A DNA stretch of 64,000 nucleotides. Origin: Hyphomonas oceanitis SCH89 (GTDB taxonomy: Bacteria; Pseudomonadota; Alphaproteobacteria; Caulobacterales; Hyphomonadaceae). Shown piece by piece: positions 36,493-44,425 of the stretch (positions are counted from its first letter, which is position 1; the number at the start of each line of letters is the position of its first letter). The position numbers were made by a program, and so were the translations under genes. Under the pieces are notes generated by a model. That model was not told where the DNA came from and did not search any database. It saw only the letters and a program-made list of their open reading frames with translations. Location: positions 1 to 64,000 of the forward strand of contig NZ_ARYL01000004.1 in the NCBI RefSeq assembly GCF_000685295.1, written 5' to 3'.

Positions 36493-37440
36493 TCAGGCTG
36501 AGCAGCTGCCCCCACCGAGCACACAGAAACTGGCGCACCAGGCGTGATTCAGGCGCACGGGTTCGGCCGTTGCTTCGCCCAGCGTGGCACCCAGCTCAAA
36601 GGCCGGATCGTCGACCAGCAGCGTGCACGCCGTAACCGTCGCGCGGCCCGCTCCCTTGCGGCGGATGACCATGCGCTGGTTGGCGCACATGATGTCAGCC
36701 GGGTCCTTCGACAGGATCTGCCAGCAGGCAGTGGTGATTTCCGGCGGATCGTCCCGAGCGATCATTTCGGGAAAGAGGACGAGCTGCGATGTGTTCGCGG
36801 GATCAAGCTTCAGCCCAAGGCGCGCAGCCAGTTCGCCATAGGCGGCGCGCGCTGAGGCATCGTCCTCATTGAGCGTCTGACGCCCGGCGAGTGCCACATG
36901 AATGCCCTGCCCGGCCAGCCATTCGAGCCCCCTGCAGGCCTCGGCAAAAGCGCCTTCGCCGCGCTCGGCATTGTGGGCGGCCTCATCATGGGAATCCAGC
37001 GACACGCGCAAGGTCAGCCGGTCACCATAGCGGGCGTGCAGGTCCTGCAGACCTGCCTGAATGCGCGGGCGCATCATCGGGCGCATGGCATTGGTCAGCA
37101 GCAGAAGGCGGTGTCCGCGCTGCAATGCGCTTTCCATAATCGGCAGTATCTCAGGGCACATGAAAGGCTCGCCGCCCGTAATGCCGATCTCTTTAGGCCC
37201 CCCGCCAAGCGCATCAATCTCGTCAAGGAATGGCGCGACGTCAGCGAGGCTAAGATAGACCAGCCGGTCATTGGTGGGTGAACTCAGGATATAGCAATTG
37301 GCGCACTCGATATTGCAGAGCGTGCCGGTATTCAGCCACAGGGTCTTCAGGCCACGCCAGTCAACGCTGGCGCGGGTTTCGCCCTTGGCGGTCATGTGCG
37401 GATTCGAGAATTTCTCGCGCGGAAAAACAGTGTGAGCCAT
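36493..37440 (-). CDS. Radical SAM protein, cysteine-rich C terminus
   Basis: This 315-residue protein has the radical SAM cluster CNIECANC (about residues 42-49), a GGEP motif (ITGGEPFMC, about 88-96), and a SAM-binding fold. The C terminus carries additional cysteines: DIMCAN (near 249), TACTLL (near 270) and the run CASFCVLGGGSC just before the stop. These could bind an auxiliary iron-sulfur cluster, as in SPASM/twitch enzymes. I do not recognise the specific function. It lies 77 bp upstream of hslO on the same strand and is divergent from an MFS gene. Confidence 0.75.
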   Translation of the reverse strand: MAHTVFPREKFSNPHMTAKGETRASVDWRGLKTLWLNTGTLCNIECANCYILSSPTNDRLVYLSLADVAPFLDEIDALGGGPKEIGITGGEPFMCPEILPIMESALQRGHRLLLLTNAMRPMMRPRIQAGLQDLHARYGDRLTLRVSLDSHDEAAHNAERGEGAFAEACRGLEWLAGQGIHVALAGRQTLNEDDASARAAYGELAARLGLKLDPANTSQLVLFPEMIARDDPPEITTACWQILSKDPADIMCANQRMVIRRKGAGRATVTACTLLVDDPAFELGATLGEATAEPVRLNHAWCASFCVLGGGSCSA

Positions 37441-37556
37441 GGCGTATGTCTAACAAGATGCGCCCGCCGGGCGCCAGCGCCTTCTCGCAGACGTGATGGC
37501 GCGTGAAGGAAGCGGCAGGCATTGCCGCTCGGCGTGACTCGTATAGATCGTTCTCT

Positions 37557-38873
37557 ATGGCACGCGAAACACATGACCTGATTTTCCAGATGCTGACATC
37601 GGGCGACGATGGCCGCGTGTGCAAGGATATTCCCGAAGACGCATGCCATATGGAAGCGCGCAGCTTCACGACGCATGTCATGGCCCTGTCGACCAGCAAG
37701 ATTGCCGATGGGCTGATCGATCCAAAGCTGGTGCTGAGCTGGCTGCTGGCGACGCTCGGCGCACCCACACTCTTCATCGGCCTGCTGGTGCCGGTGCGCG
37801 AGGCAGGCTCACTGCTGCCCCAGCTGTTCACGGCGGGCGCACTGCGCCTGCTGCCGCAGCGCAAATGGGCGTGGGCCGCCGGGTCGCTGGTGCAGGGCCT
37901 CGCGGCCTTGGCAATCGCAGTCAGCGCCTTCACGCTTGAAGGCGAAGCAGCGGGCATCGCCATCACCGGCGCGCTCGCCGTTCTGGCTGTGGCGCGCTCT
38001 GTCTGCTCGGTGACGTACAAGGATGTGCTCGGCAAGACCGTGTCCAAGTCGCGGCGCGGCTCGGCAACAGGCGCAGCCACGACCGTCGGCGCGGCGGCCG
38101 TGCTGGCATATGGCGCCCTACTGACGTCTGGCCTCTTGCCGCGCATGGACATTGTCGAGGCCGGCCTGATCGGCGCAGGCGTGTTCTGGATCGCGGGTGC
38201 CGCAGTTTTCCTGCAGTTGCGGGAAGTGCCGGGCGCAACCGAGGGCGGGGCCAGCCCGATCAGCGCGGTCATGGAGAATTTCGGTCTGCTGCGTAGCGAC
38301 GCTCAACTGCGCCGGTTTATCGCGGTACGGGGCCTGCTCGTTTCGACCGCCCTCGCACCACCCTTCATGGTGGCACTAGCATCGCGCGAGCATGGACCGG
38401 ACGGCAGCGACGGCTTTGGCGGTCTCGGCCTGCTCGTGATCGCTTCGGCTGGCGCAGGCCTCCTCAGTTCTTATGTCTGGGGACGACTGGCCGACAAATC
38501 GAGTCGGAAGGTGCTCGTCCTGACATCCGCCTCCGCGACGCTCGCCCTCTGCGCCACGCTTGCCTTCAATACGGCAGGCCTGCTGGGCGCGGTCTGGGCC
38601 CTGCCCCTCGTTCTGTTTGCACTTATGATCGCTTATCAGGGTGTACGGCTTGGCCGCTCGACCCATCTTGTCGACATGGCAACACAGGAAACGCGCGCCG
38701 CCTATACGGCGCTTTCCAACACGATCATCGGCGCGCTGCTGTTGCTCGGTGGCGGGTTCAGCCTTATCGCGCAATTTGCGGGCGAGGCTGTCGTCCTCGG
38801 CTTACTCGCCGTCATGAGCGCGCTGGCGCTGCCGGTCGCCCTAGGTCTGGAAGAAGTTCAGACGAAAGCCTGA
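37557..38873 (+). CDS. MFS permease with distinctive N-terminal motif
   Basis: This 438-residue membrane protein has about 11-12 helices of the major facilitator type. The first 45 residues are polar and conserved-looking, with the acidic cysteine pair 'DDGRVCKDIPEDAC' (about 17-30) ahead of the first helix 'IADGLIDPKLVLSWLLA'. I associate this arrangement with alphaproteobacterial permeases of unknown substrate. The ATG at 37557 was taken rather than the GTG at 37503. It is divergent from the radical SAM gene and ends 3 bp before argF. Confidence 0.8.
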   Translation: MARETHDLIFQMLTSGDDGRVCKDIPEDACHMEARSFTTHVMALSTSKIADGLIDPKLVLSWLLATLGAPTLFIGLLVPVREAGSLLPQLFTAGALRLLPQRKWAWAAGSLVQGLAALAIAVSAFTLEGEAAGIAITGALAVLAVARSVCSVTYKDVLGKTVSKSRRGSATGAATTVGAAAVLAYGALLTSGLLPRMDIVEAGLIGAGVFWIAGAAVFLQLREVPGATEGGASPISAVMENFGLLRSDAQLRRFIAVRGLLVSTALAPPFMVALASREHGPDGSDGFGGLGLLVIASAGAGLLSSYVWGRLADKSSRKVLVLTSASATLALCATLAFNTAGLLGAVWALPLVLFALMIAYQGVRLGRSTHLVDMATQETRAAYTALSNTIIGALLLLGGGFSLIAQFAGEAVVLGLLAVMSALALPVALGLEEVQTKA

Positions 38874-38876
38874 TCC

Positions 38877-39815
38877 CTATTTATCGAGGCACCAGCGCAG
38901 AATGGCTTTCTGGGCATGCAGACGGTTCTCGGCTTCGTCCCAGATCAGGGAATTTGGCCCGTCGATGACTTCGGCGTCCACTTCCTCACCCCTATGGGCC
39001 GGCAGGCAGTGAAGGAACTTCGCGCCACCGGCCGCCAGTTCCATCAGTTCTTCGGTCACCGCATAAGGCTCGAGGATTTCAAGACGCCGCTCGGCATCCT
39101 TGTCACCCATGGAAACGAACGTATCGGCAATCACCACATCGGCGCCAGCGACGGCCTCCTCAGCGGTCTCATAGAGATCAATACGACCCTGCATTTCGCG
39201 GGCGATCTCGACATCTTCATCATCAGGCGCAAACCGGTGCGGTGTGCCAACCGCCAGCGAGAAGCCGAACTTGGCAGCTGCATGCATGAAGCTCGCGCAG
39301 ACATTGTTGCCATCGCCAACCCAGGCGAGGCGCGCGCCGCGCAGCGTAAGGCCGCTCTCTTCAAGCGTCTGCAGGTCGGCCATGATCTGGCACGGATGCG
39401 ACCGGTCCGTCAGGCCGTTGATCACCGGCACGCTGGAGAACTCGGCGAAGGTTTCGACATCGCTATGGTCATTCGCGCGGATCATTACCGCGTCGACATA
39501 ACGGCTAAGCACACGGGCCGTGTCATCGACGGTCTCGCCACGTCCGAGCTGCATGTCATTGCTGGTCGCGGTGATCGAGCTGCCGCCGAGCTGGCGCATG
39601 CCCATGTCGAAGGAAAACCGTGTCCGCGTAGACGATTTCTCGAAGATCATCGCGAGCGTGTGGCCTTCCAGCGGCGCGCCCGTATCGACGCGGCCCTTGG
39701 GCCAGCCTTGGCGCGCATTCTTGGCGCGGTGGGCCTCATCCAGGATTGCACGCAGGTCAGCCGACTCAAGATGCCAGATGTCGAGGAAGTGGCGCGGGGC
39801 TGAAGGCGTTGTCAT
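38877..39815 (-). CDS. argF: Ornithine carbamoyltransferase ArgF
   Basis: ArgF makes citrulline from ornithine and carbamoyl phosphate in arginine synthesis. The 312-residue protein shows the carbamoyl-phosphate motif SSTRTRFSF (about residues 61-69), HPCQ near 142, and the [12 protein letters not shown] catalytic loop near 272. Length is normal. argD, which supplies the upstream aminotransferase step, is 6.2 kb away on the same strand and not contiguous. The gap upstream (39816-40086) contains tandem Fur boxes that serve the divergent gene. Confidence 0.96.
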   Translation of the reverse strand: MTTPSAPRHFLDIWHLESADLRAILDEAHRAKNARQGWPKGRVDTGAPLEGHTLAMIFEKSSTRTRFSFDMGMRQLGGSSITATSNDMQLGRGETVDDTARVLSRYVDAVMIRANDHSDVETFAEFSSVPVINGLTDRSHPCQIMADLQTLEESGLTLRGARLAWVGDGNNVCASFMHAAAKFGFSLAVGTPHRFAPDDEDVEIAREMQGRIDLYETAEEAVAGADVVIADTFVSMGDKDAERRLEILEPYAVTEELMELAAGGAKFLHCLPAHRGEEVDAEVIDGPNSLIWDEAENRLHAQKAILRWCLDK

Positions 39816-39996
39816 GGTCGGGCGCTCCCGTTCAAAAAGGAAGCGCGGGGGATAGCGCGTTTCACGCTACGGCGCCAGTCGTGCGATAAAAGCAATCCGG
39901 CATACCTGTACGCCCGGATCAAGGCGCTGGAGAAGGCCTTGGCAGCCGCATTGGCGAGATAATCCCGTGAATTCCAAATATCTGGCCAAAAAGTAA

Positions 39997-40013
39997 TTGA
40001 GAATGACTTGCAA
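39997..40013. promoter_or_regulatory. Fur box 1
   Basis: TTGAGAATGACTTGCAA. Read in reverse it is TTGCAAGTCATTCTCAA, a close match to the alphaproteobacterial Fur consensus (TTGCRAATNATTCTCAA-like). It is 74 bp upstream of the ATG of the small protein at 40087 and 40 bp from a second copy. Fur or a related iron regulator is the most likely ligand. Confidence 0.7.
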
Positions 40014-40036
40014 ATAGCGTGCGAGCGTGGCACATT

Positions 40037-40053
40037 TTGAGAATGGTTCGCAA
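40037..40053. promoter_or_regulatory. Fur box 2
   Basis: TTGAGAATGGTTCGCAA is a second copy of the motif at 39997, in the same orientation and exactly 40 bp downstream (14 of 17 bases identical). The 40-bp offset is close to four helical turns, so both sites face one side of the DNA. This pattern suggests cooperative repression under iron-replete conditions. Confidence 0.65.
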
Positions 40054-40086
40054 TATGGTGAGCCACCGAAACGGAGGTCCTTCCCG

Positions 40087-40278
40087 ATGTGCTTACCCAT
40101 GGATGATGTAGCGATGGTCTGCTGGCTGAGACAGCAAGTCCGCGTGCTTGAAGTCTGGCGCGAAGAGCTCGCCTGCCGCCCCGAAATTGAAATCGCAATG
40201 GTGACGCGTCTTGAGCGTCACTATGCGTGGCTGACATCGGAGATCATGCGGCTCGAAGCGCCTCGTCGCGCTGCATGA
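40087..40278 (+). CDS. Small protein under Fur control, unknown family
   Basis: This is a 63-residue protein with no family I recognise. The ATG at 40087 is preceded by GGAGGT eight bases upstream, an excellent ribosome binding site. The sequence MCLPMDDVAMVCWLRQQ starts with two Met and two Cys in the first 12 residues. It continues as two predicted amphipathic helices rich in Glu/Arg (VLEVWREELACRPEIEIA and RLERHYAWLTSEIMRLEA). Cysteines at 2, 12 and 29 are candidate metal or heme ligands. It is not BFD, which is Cys-rich in a different pattern. Two Fur boxes lie immediately upstream, so iron-responsive expression is likely. Confidence 0.7.
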   Translation: MCLPMDDVAMVCWLRQQVRVLEVWREELACRPEIEIAMVTRLERHYAWLTSEIMRLEAPRRAA

Positions 40279-40365
40279 TGTCAGCCCGTGTCGCGGCGCG
40301 GGACCGGGACGTACGTTTCCTCCCAGACGCCTTGCCCCGCGCTGCGGCACCTTTAGGCTATTATG

Positions 40366-40620
40366 TCAGGCGCGCTTCAGCACCCTGACCACCAGTAGCA
40401 GGATCACGGCGCCGATCGTGGCGTGGATAATCGCGCCGACGATGCCCGCGCCCAGGCTCACATTCAGTGCGGGGAAGAGGAATCCGGCAATAAAGGCACC
40501 GACAATGCCGACCACGATATTGCCGACGATGCCGAAGCCGAACCCCTTGACGATGAGTCCGGCGAGCCAGCCAGCGACAGCGCCGATCAGCAGAAAAATA
40601 ATAAGGCTTTCAAGGGTCAT
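40366..40620 (-). CDS. GlsB/YeaQ/YmgE-family stress-associated membrane protein
   Basis: This 84-residue protein with three hydrophobic segments belongs to the transglycosylase-associated (GlsB/YeaQ/YmgE) family. The Gly-rich motif 'GAVAGWLAGLIVKGFGFGIVGNIVVGIVGAFIAG' (about residues 12-46) is the signature. Members are stress-induced and their biochemical function is unsettled. The ATG at 40620 has GAGGA about ten bases upstream and was preferred over an ATG ten codons earlier. It converges with the small Fur-controlled gene. Confidence 0.88.
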   Translation of the reverse strand: MTLESLIIFLLIGAVAGWLAGLIVKGFGFGIVGNIVVGIVGAFIAGFLFPALNVSLGAGIVGAIIHATIGAVILLLVVRVLKRA

Positions 40621-40642
40621 TTGCGTTTCCTCGTTTTTGTCA

Positions 40643-40658
40643 GGCCGCACATGCGGCC
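40643..40658. other. Stem-loop upstream of the GlsB-like gene
   Basis: GGCCGCA, loop CA, TGCGGCC (7-bp perfect stem) in the 5' leader of the GlsB-like gene, 23 bp upstream of its ATG. It could affect mRNA stability or translation. No T-run. The rest of the 225-bp gap to the next gene holds nothing else recognised. Confidence 0.35.
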
Positions 40659-40845
40659 CTCTTCTTATGGAACCACTGACTCTAGGCGCGTTTGGACCCG
40701 GACGCCAACACGCCAGCTTAAAGTCCGCATTCTCGCTACCGCCACTCCAGCGCCACCCACATCTCTCCGCTGGCGAAGGCCCGCGCTTTGCCCTATGTGA
40801 CGGGCAAGCCCACCGGCCCCTCTAATCTCAGGAGAGACAGGACTA

Positions 40846-42060
40846 ATGGACACCGTACTCATCATCGGCGCTGGCGCCGCCGGCTCAGTGGTCGCGCAGA
40901 AATGCGCCATGGACCGTGACACGTTCAAGCACATCACGCTGGCCTCGCGCCGCATCGAAAGCTGCAAGAAAGTCGCCAAGATGTGCAAGACGCCGATCGA
41001 GATCGCACAGGTCGACGCCGACAATGTCGCCGAGGTCGTCGCGCTCATTAACAAGGTGAAGCCGGACCTCCTGATCAACATGGCCCTGCCCTATCAGGAC
41101 CTTCCGATCATGGACGCCTGCGTCGAGACCGGCACCAACTACATGGACACCGCAAACTACGAACCGCGCGAAATCGCCAAGTTCGAATATAGCTGGCAGT
41201 GGGCCTATCAGGACAAGTTCGTCGAGAAAGGCATCACCGCCATTCTCGGCTGCGGCTTTGATCCGGGCGTGTCGAACATCTGGTGCGCCTATGCGCAGGA
41301 ACACCTGTTCGACGAGATCGAATATATAGACATTGTCGACTGCAATGCCGGCGATCACGGCAAGACCTTCGCCACGAACTTCAACCCGGAAATCAACATC
41401 CGCGAAGTGACGCAGGACGGGAAATACTGGAAAGACGGCGAGTGGATCGAGATCCCTGCCCTCTCCATCCGCTGCGATATCGACTATCCGGAAGTCGGCC
41501 CGAAAGCCTCTTACCTCATCTATCACGAGGAAGAGGAAAGCCTCGTGAAGAACATCAAGGGCCTGAAGCAGATCCGCTTCTGGATGACCTTTGGCGAGCA
41601 GTACATCAAGCACCTCGAAGTGTTCAAATCCATCGGCCTGATCGGCCTCGAACCGATCAAGCACAAGGGTATGGACATCGTGCCCATGGAATTCCTGAAA
41701 GATCTGCTGCCCGTGCCGTCGTCCCTTGCGGAAGGCTACACCGGCAAGACGTCGATCGGCGTGATCGTCCGTGGCAAGAAGGATGGCAAGCCGCTCACCA
41801 AGATGCTCTACAACGTCTCCGACCATGCCGAGACGAACAAGGAAGTCTCCGCGCAGGCCGTCTCCTACACAACCGGCGTGCCACCCGTTTCCGGCGCGGC
41901 CATGTTCTTCAAGGGCATCTGGAGCGGCAAGGGCGTGTTCAACGTCGAGCAGTTCCCGTCAGCACCCTTCCTCGAAGACGTCGCCAAGCGCGGCCTTCCG
42001 ACGACGATTGTTGACCTCGCGCCCGGCGCCCAGGACGAACTGTTTTCTGTAAAGACCTGA
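40846..42060 (+). CDS. Carboxynorspermidine synthase (dehydrogenase)
   Basis: This 404-residue NADPH-dependent enzyme belongs to the saccharopine dehydrogenase family and condenses L-aspartate semialdehyde with a diamine to carboxy(nor)spermidine. Evidence is the N-terminal nucleotide-binding GAGAAGSVVAQK (about residues 8-19), 'LPYQDLPIMDACVETGTNYMDTANYE' (about 81-106) and 'GCGFDPGVSNIW' (about 134-145), together with an adjacent nspC. AGGAGAG lies about ten bases upstream of the ATG. With nspC it forms the alternative spermidine/norspermidine route that replaces SpeE in many bacteria. Product depends on the diamine supplied. Confidence 0.92.
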   Translation: MDTVLIIGAGAAGSVVAQKCAMDRDTFKHITLASRRIESCKKVAKMCKTPIEIAQVDADNVAEVVALINKVKPDLLINMALPYQDLPIMDACVETGTNYMDTANYEPREIAKFEYSWQWAYQDKFVEKGITAILGCGFDPGVSNIWCAYAQEHLFDEIEYIDIVDCNAGDHGKTFATNFNPEINIREVTQDGKYWKDGEWIEIPALSIRCDIDYPEVGPKASYLIYHEEEESLVKNIKGLKQIRFWMTFGEQYIKHLEVFKSIGLIGLEPIKHKGMDIVPMEFLKDLLPVPSSLAEGYTGKTSIGVIVRGKKDGKPLTKMLYNVSDHAETNKEVSAQAVSYTTGVPPVSGAAMFFKGIWSGKGVFNVEQFPSAPFLEDVAKRGLPTTIVDLAPGAQDELFSVKT

Positions 42061-42073
42061 TCTTCAACAAGGG

Positions 42074-42164
42074 GCTCATCCTGAGCGCAGTCGAAGGACG
42101 AGCCTCGTGCGACGCGCAACCTTATTACTCCCGCGCCCGCCCTTCGACTGCGCTCAGGGTGAGC
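42074..42164. repeat. Head-to-head palindromic repeat between polyamine genes
   Basis: GCTCATCCTGAGCGCAGTCGAAGG (42074-42097; 24 bases) is inverted at 42141-42164 with a single mismatch, spacer 43 nt. The unit CCTTCGACTGCGCTCAGG is a REP-type repeat found widely in Alphaproteobacteria. It occupies nearly all of the 129-bp gap between the carboxynorspermidine synthase gene and nspC, where it could form a strong mRNA stem. Confidence 0.8.
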
Positions 42165-42189
42165 GCTCCTTTTGCATGAGTTCCAGAAC

Positions 42190-43335
42190 ATGACCGCTGA
42201 ATTGCTGCCAGAGAACATCAACACTCCTTGCTTCGTCCTCGACGTTGCCCGCCTCCGGGCCAACCTGGAGACAGCCACGCGTGTGCGCGAGAAAGCCGAT
42301 TGCAAGGTCCTGCTCGCCACCAAGGCCTTCGCCATGCCCGCCGTGTTCCCGATGATGCGCGACTATCTCGATGGCACGACCGCCAGCGGCGAGCACGAGG
42401 CCATCATGGGCGCCGAGGAATTCGGCAAGGAAGTGCACGTCTATTCCCCCGCCTATACCGAGGATGAAGTGCAGCGCCTCACCAAGGTCGCCCAGCACAT
42501 CTATTTCAACTCGGCTGAACAGCTGGCCCGCTTCGGCGCCATCGCGCGCGACGCTGGCTGCAAGGTCGGCCTGCGGGTGAACCCCGGCTATTCCAACGCC
42601 ACACTTGGCGGCGACCTCTACAACCCCACAGCCCCCGGCAGCCGTTTCGGCGAAGTGCCCGGCATGCTGGACAGTGTCGACTGGTCCGGCGTCGACATCT
42701 TCCACGTCCACGCCCTCTGCGAGAGCCTCGCTGAAGGTTCCGTCGGCCTCATCGAATTCGTCGCCGACAATTTCGGGAAATACATTGAGCAGGTCTCCGC
42801 CGTGAATTTTGGCGGCGGCCATTTCCTCAACAAGCCGGGCTATGATGTCGATGCCCTGATCGCGGCCATCAAGGCCTTCAAGGCGAAGTTTGATGTGGAA
42901 GTCGTGCTGGAGCCCGGCGCAGGCCTCGTGGTCAACACTGGCGAACTCTACGCAACCGTCCTCGCGCTTCACAAGAATGAGCTGGACCTCGCCATCCTCG
43001 ACGCCTCCGCCTCCACCCATATGCCCGACGTGCTCGAAGTGCCCTACCGGCCCGACATTATCGGCGCGGGCGACCCCGGCGAACTCGCGCACACCTATCG
43101 TCTCGGCGGCAAGACCTGCATGACCGGCGACGTGCTCGGCGACTATTCCTTCCCGGAACCGCTCGTGCCCGGCCAGCAACTGATCTTCACCGACCAGATG
43201 CACTACAGCTTCGTCAAGACGAACACGTTCAACGGGACACCGCTCGCCAACCTCGCCGTGCGCTGGGAAGACGGCGTCGTCGAACCGCTGACTGATTTCG
43301 GATACGAAGAATTCCGGCGGCGTCTCGGCCGCTAG
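42190..43335 (+). CDS. nspC: Carboxynorspermidine decarboxylase NspC
   Basis: NspC decarboxylates carboxynorspermidine and carboxyspermidine to norspermidine and spermidine. The 381-residue PLP enzyme (fold type III) has the PLP lysine region (LLATKAFAMPAVF, K near 45). It also has 'GLRVNPGYSNATLG' (near 129), 'NFGGGHFLNKPGYD' (near 210) and the active-site C near 310 in TCMTGDVLG. The ATG at 42190 was chosen over a TTG six codons upstream that lies just past the inverted repeat. It shares the stop CTAG with the convergent thioesterase gene. Together with the preceding gene it forms a complete pathway from aspartate semialdehyde. Confidence 0.94.
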   Translation: MTAELLPENINTPCFVLDVARLRANLETATRVREKADCKVLLATKAFAMPAVFPMMRDYLDGTTASGEHEAIMGAEEFGKEVHVYSPAYTEDEVQRLTKVAQHIYFNSAEQLARFGAIARDAGCKVGLRVNPGYSNATLGGDLYNPTAPGSRFGEVPGMLDSVDWSGVDIFHVHALCESLAEGSVGLIEFVADNFGKYIEQVSAVNFGGGHFLNKPGYDVDALIAAIKAFKAKFDVEVVLEPGAGLVVNTGELYATVLALHKNELDLAILDASASTHMPDVLEVPYRPDIIGAGDPGELAHTYRLGGKTCMTGDVLGDYSFPEPLVPGQQLIFTDQMHYSFVKTNTFNGTPLANLAVRWEDGVVEPLTDFGYEEFRRRLGR

Positions 43336-44171
43336 GCGCCAGGCCTTGGCAGGCACATCAATTGCGATGTGCCACTGACAAGCAACCGGCCTTCAAGGTC
43401 ATGAATCTCACCGTCCGTTGACATGAGACCGCCCTCGGCGATCCCTGCCCGAATGCGCATATGCAGCCACTCCGCTTCGGTGGTCGGGCGGTGGAAGCGA
43501 TAATGGTAATCCATGTTCGGTGCGATCCAGGGCGACGGGTCATCTTCCGGGTGCGCCGGGTATTGCGCCATCCAGCCATAGGTATCGAGCAGGATCATTG
43601 CCCGCGCCGCATCAACGAACGTATTCTCCGCGCGCGCCCTTGGCCGGAACTTGTAGAGCCCCGTCAACTCCGGATCGCGCGCGCCATCCCCGGCCTCCGG
43701 CATGCCCTTGATCGGGCGCTCCTCGAAGCGTTGCAGGAATAGAGGCGCCGGCCTGTCCGGGTGCAGCTCTTCATAACTCTTGAGCGACTGCGGGGTCGGC
43801 ACGTTCTGAAGGCGTGACGAATCATGCGCCAGCCCCGGCGCCTCATCCTGCACAGCCCAGACATGGCACATCAAAAGAATATTGCCCTCCTGAACCAGTT
43901 CCATCCTGACAAGTTCACTGCGACGGCCCGACTTCAGAATTTCCGCGCGCAATTCGGCCGGGCCATACTTGCCCATGCGCAGAAAGTGGCACGTCATGCT
44001 GGCCGGGCGCGGCAACCGCGTCGCTTCTCCCGACGCCCGCAAGGCCAGCGCAGAGATGAACCCGCCCGCCGGGCTCCACAGCCCCCAGTCCGCACGAAGG
44101 TCAACCGCCCAGCTCTGGTCACGCAGACGCAAAAGCCGCGTCGCCTCCTCAAAGTCATCAACGCGGTCCAT
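43332..44171 (-). CDS. Acyl-CoA thioesterase-like (double hotdog) protein
   Basis: This 279-residue protein resembles TesB-type and 4HBT_3 thioesterase-like proteins, with two tandem hotdog halves. Motifs include 'WGLWSPAGGFISALALRA' (about residues 25-42) in the first half and 'RAMILLDTYGWMAQYP' plus 'PNMDYHYRFHRPTTEAEWLHMR' in the second. Such enzymes release free fatty acids from acyl-CoA. The ATG at 44171 has GGAGGGG about six bases upstream and was preferred over an ATG five codons earlier. It converges on nspC and the stop codons overlap. Confidence 0.8.
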   Translation of the reverse strand: MDRVDDFEEATRLLRLRDQSWAVDLRADWGLWSPAGGFISALALRASGEATRLPRPASMTCHFLRMGKYGPAELRAEILKSGRRSELVRMELVQEGNILLMCHVWAVQDEAPGLAHDSSRLQNVPTPQSLKSYEELHPDRPAPLFLQRFEERPIKGMPEAGDGARDPELTGLYKFRPRARAENTFVDAARAMILLDTYGWMAQYPAHPEDDPSPWIAPNMDYHYRFHRPTTEAEWLHMRIRAGIAEGGLMSTDGEIHDLEGRLLVSGTSQLMCLPRPGA

Positions 44172-44280
44172 CGCATCCCCCTCCATGAACAGTCAGATTT
44201 TTAGGCTCGGACACTAGCAACCCATGCGGGAAACGAAAGTGATGGAATCGCGAAACTCAACCATGGCACTCGGGCGACGT

Positions 44281-44309
44281 TTGACACGCCCTATCAGCGA
44301 TCCTAAATC
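44281..44309 (+). promoter_or_regulatory. Candidate sigma-70 promoter of the SDR gene
   Basis: TTGACA (44281-44286), 17 bases, TAAATC (44304-44309). The -35 is a perfect match and the -10 partial. It is 117 bp upstream of the SDR ATG at 44426. Confidence 0.5.
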
Positions 44310-44425
44310 GGAAAGGCAAAAAAGGACTTCCAGAACGATGAACTAGTGGCACCGGACCTTCCGGAAACGATCCCAGCCAACGGGCGCATTGCGCCTGCCG
44401 TTCACAACAATTGGAACCCCACATC

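Noticed and set aside
42154-43356. 400-codon minus-strand frame opposite nspC.
   Set aside because: Exact shadow of nspC, no binding site or family resemblance.
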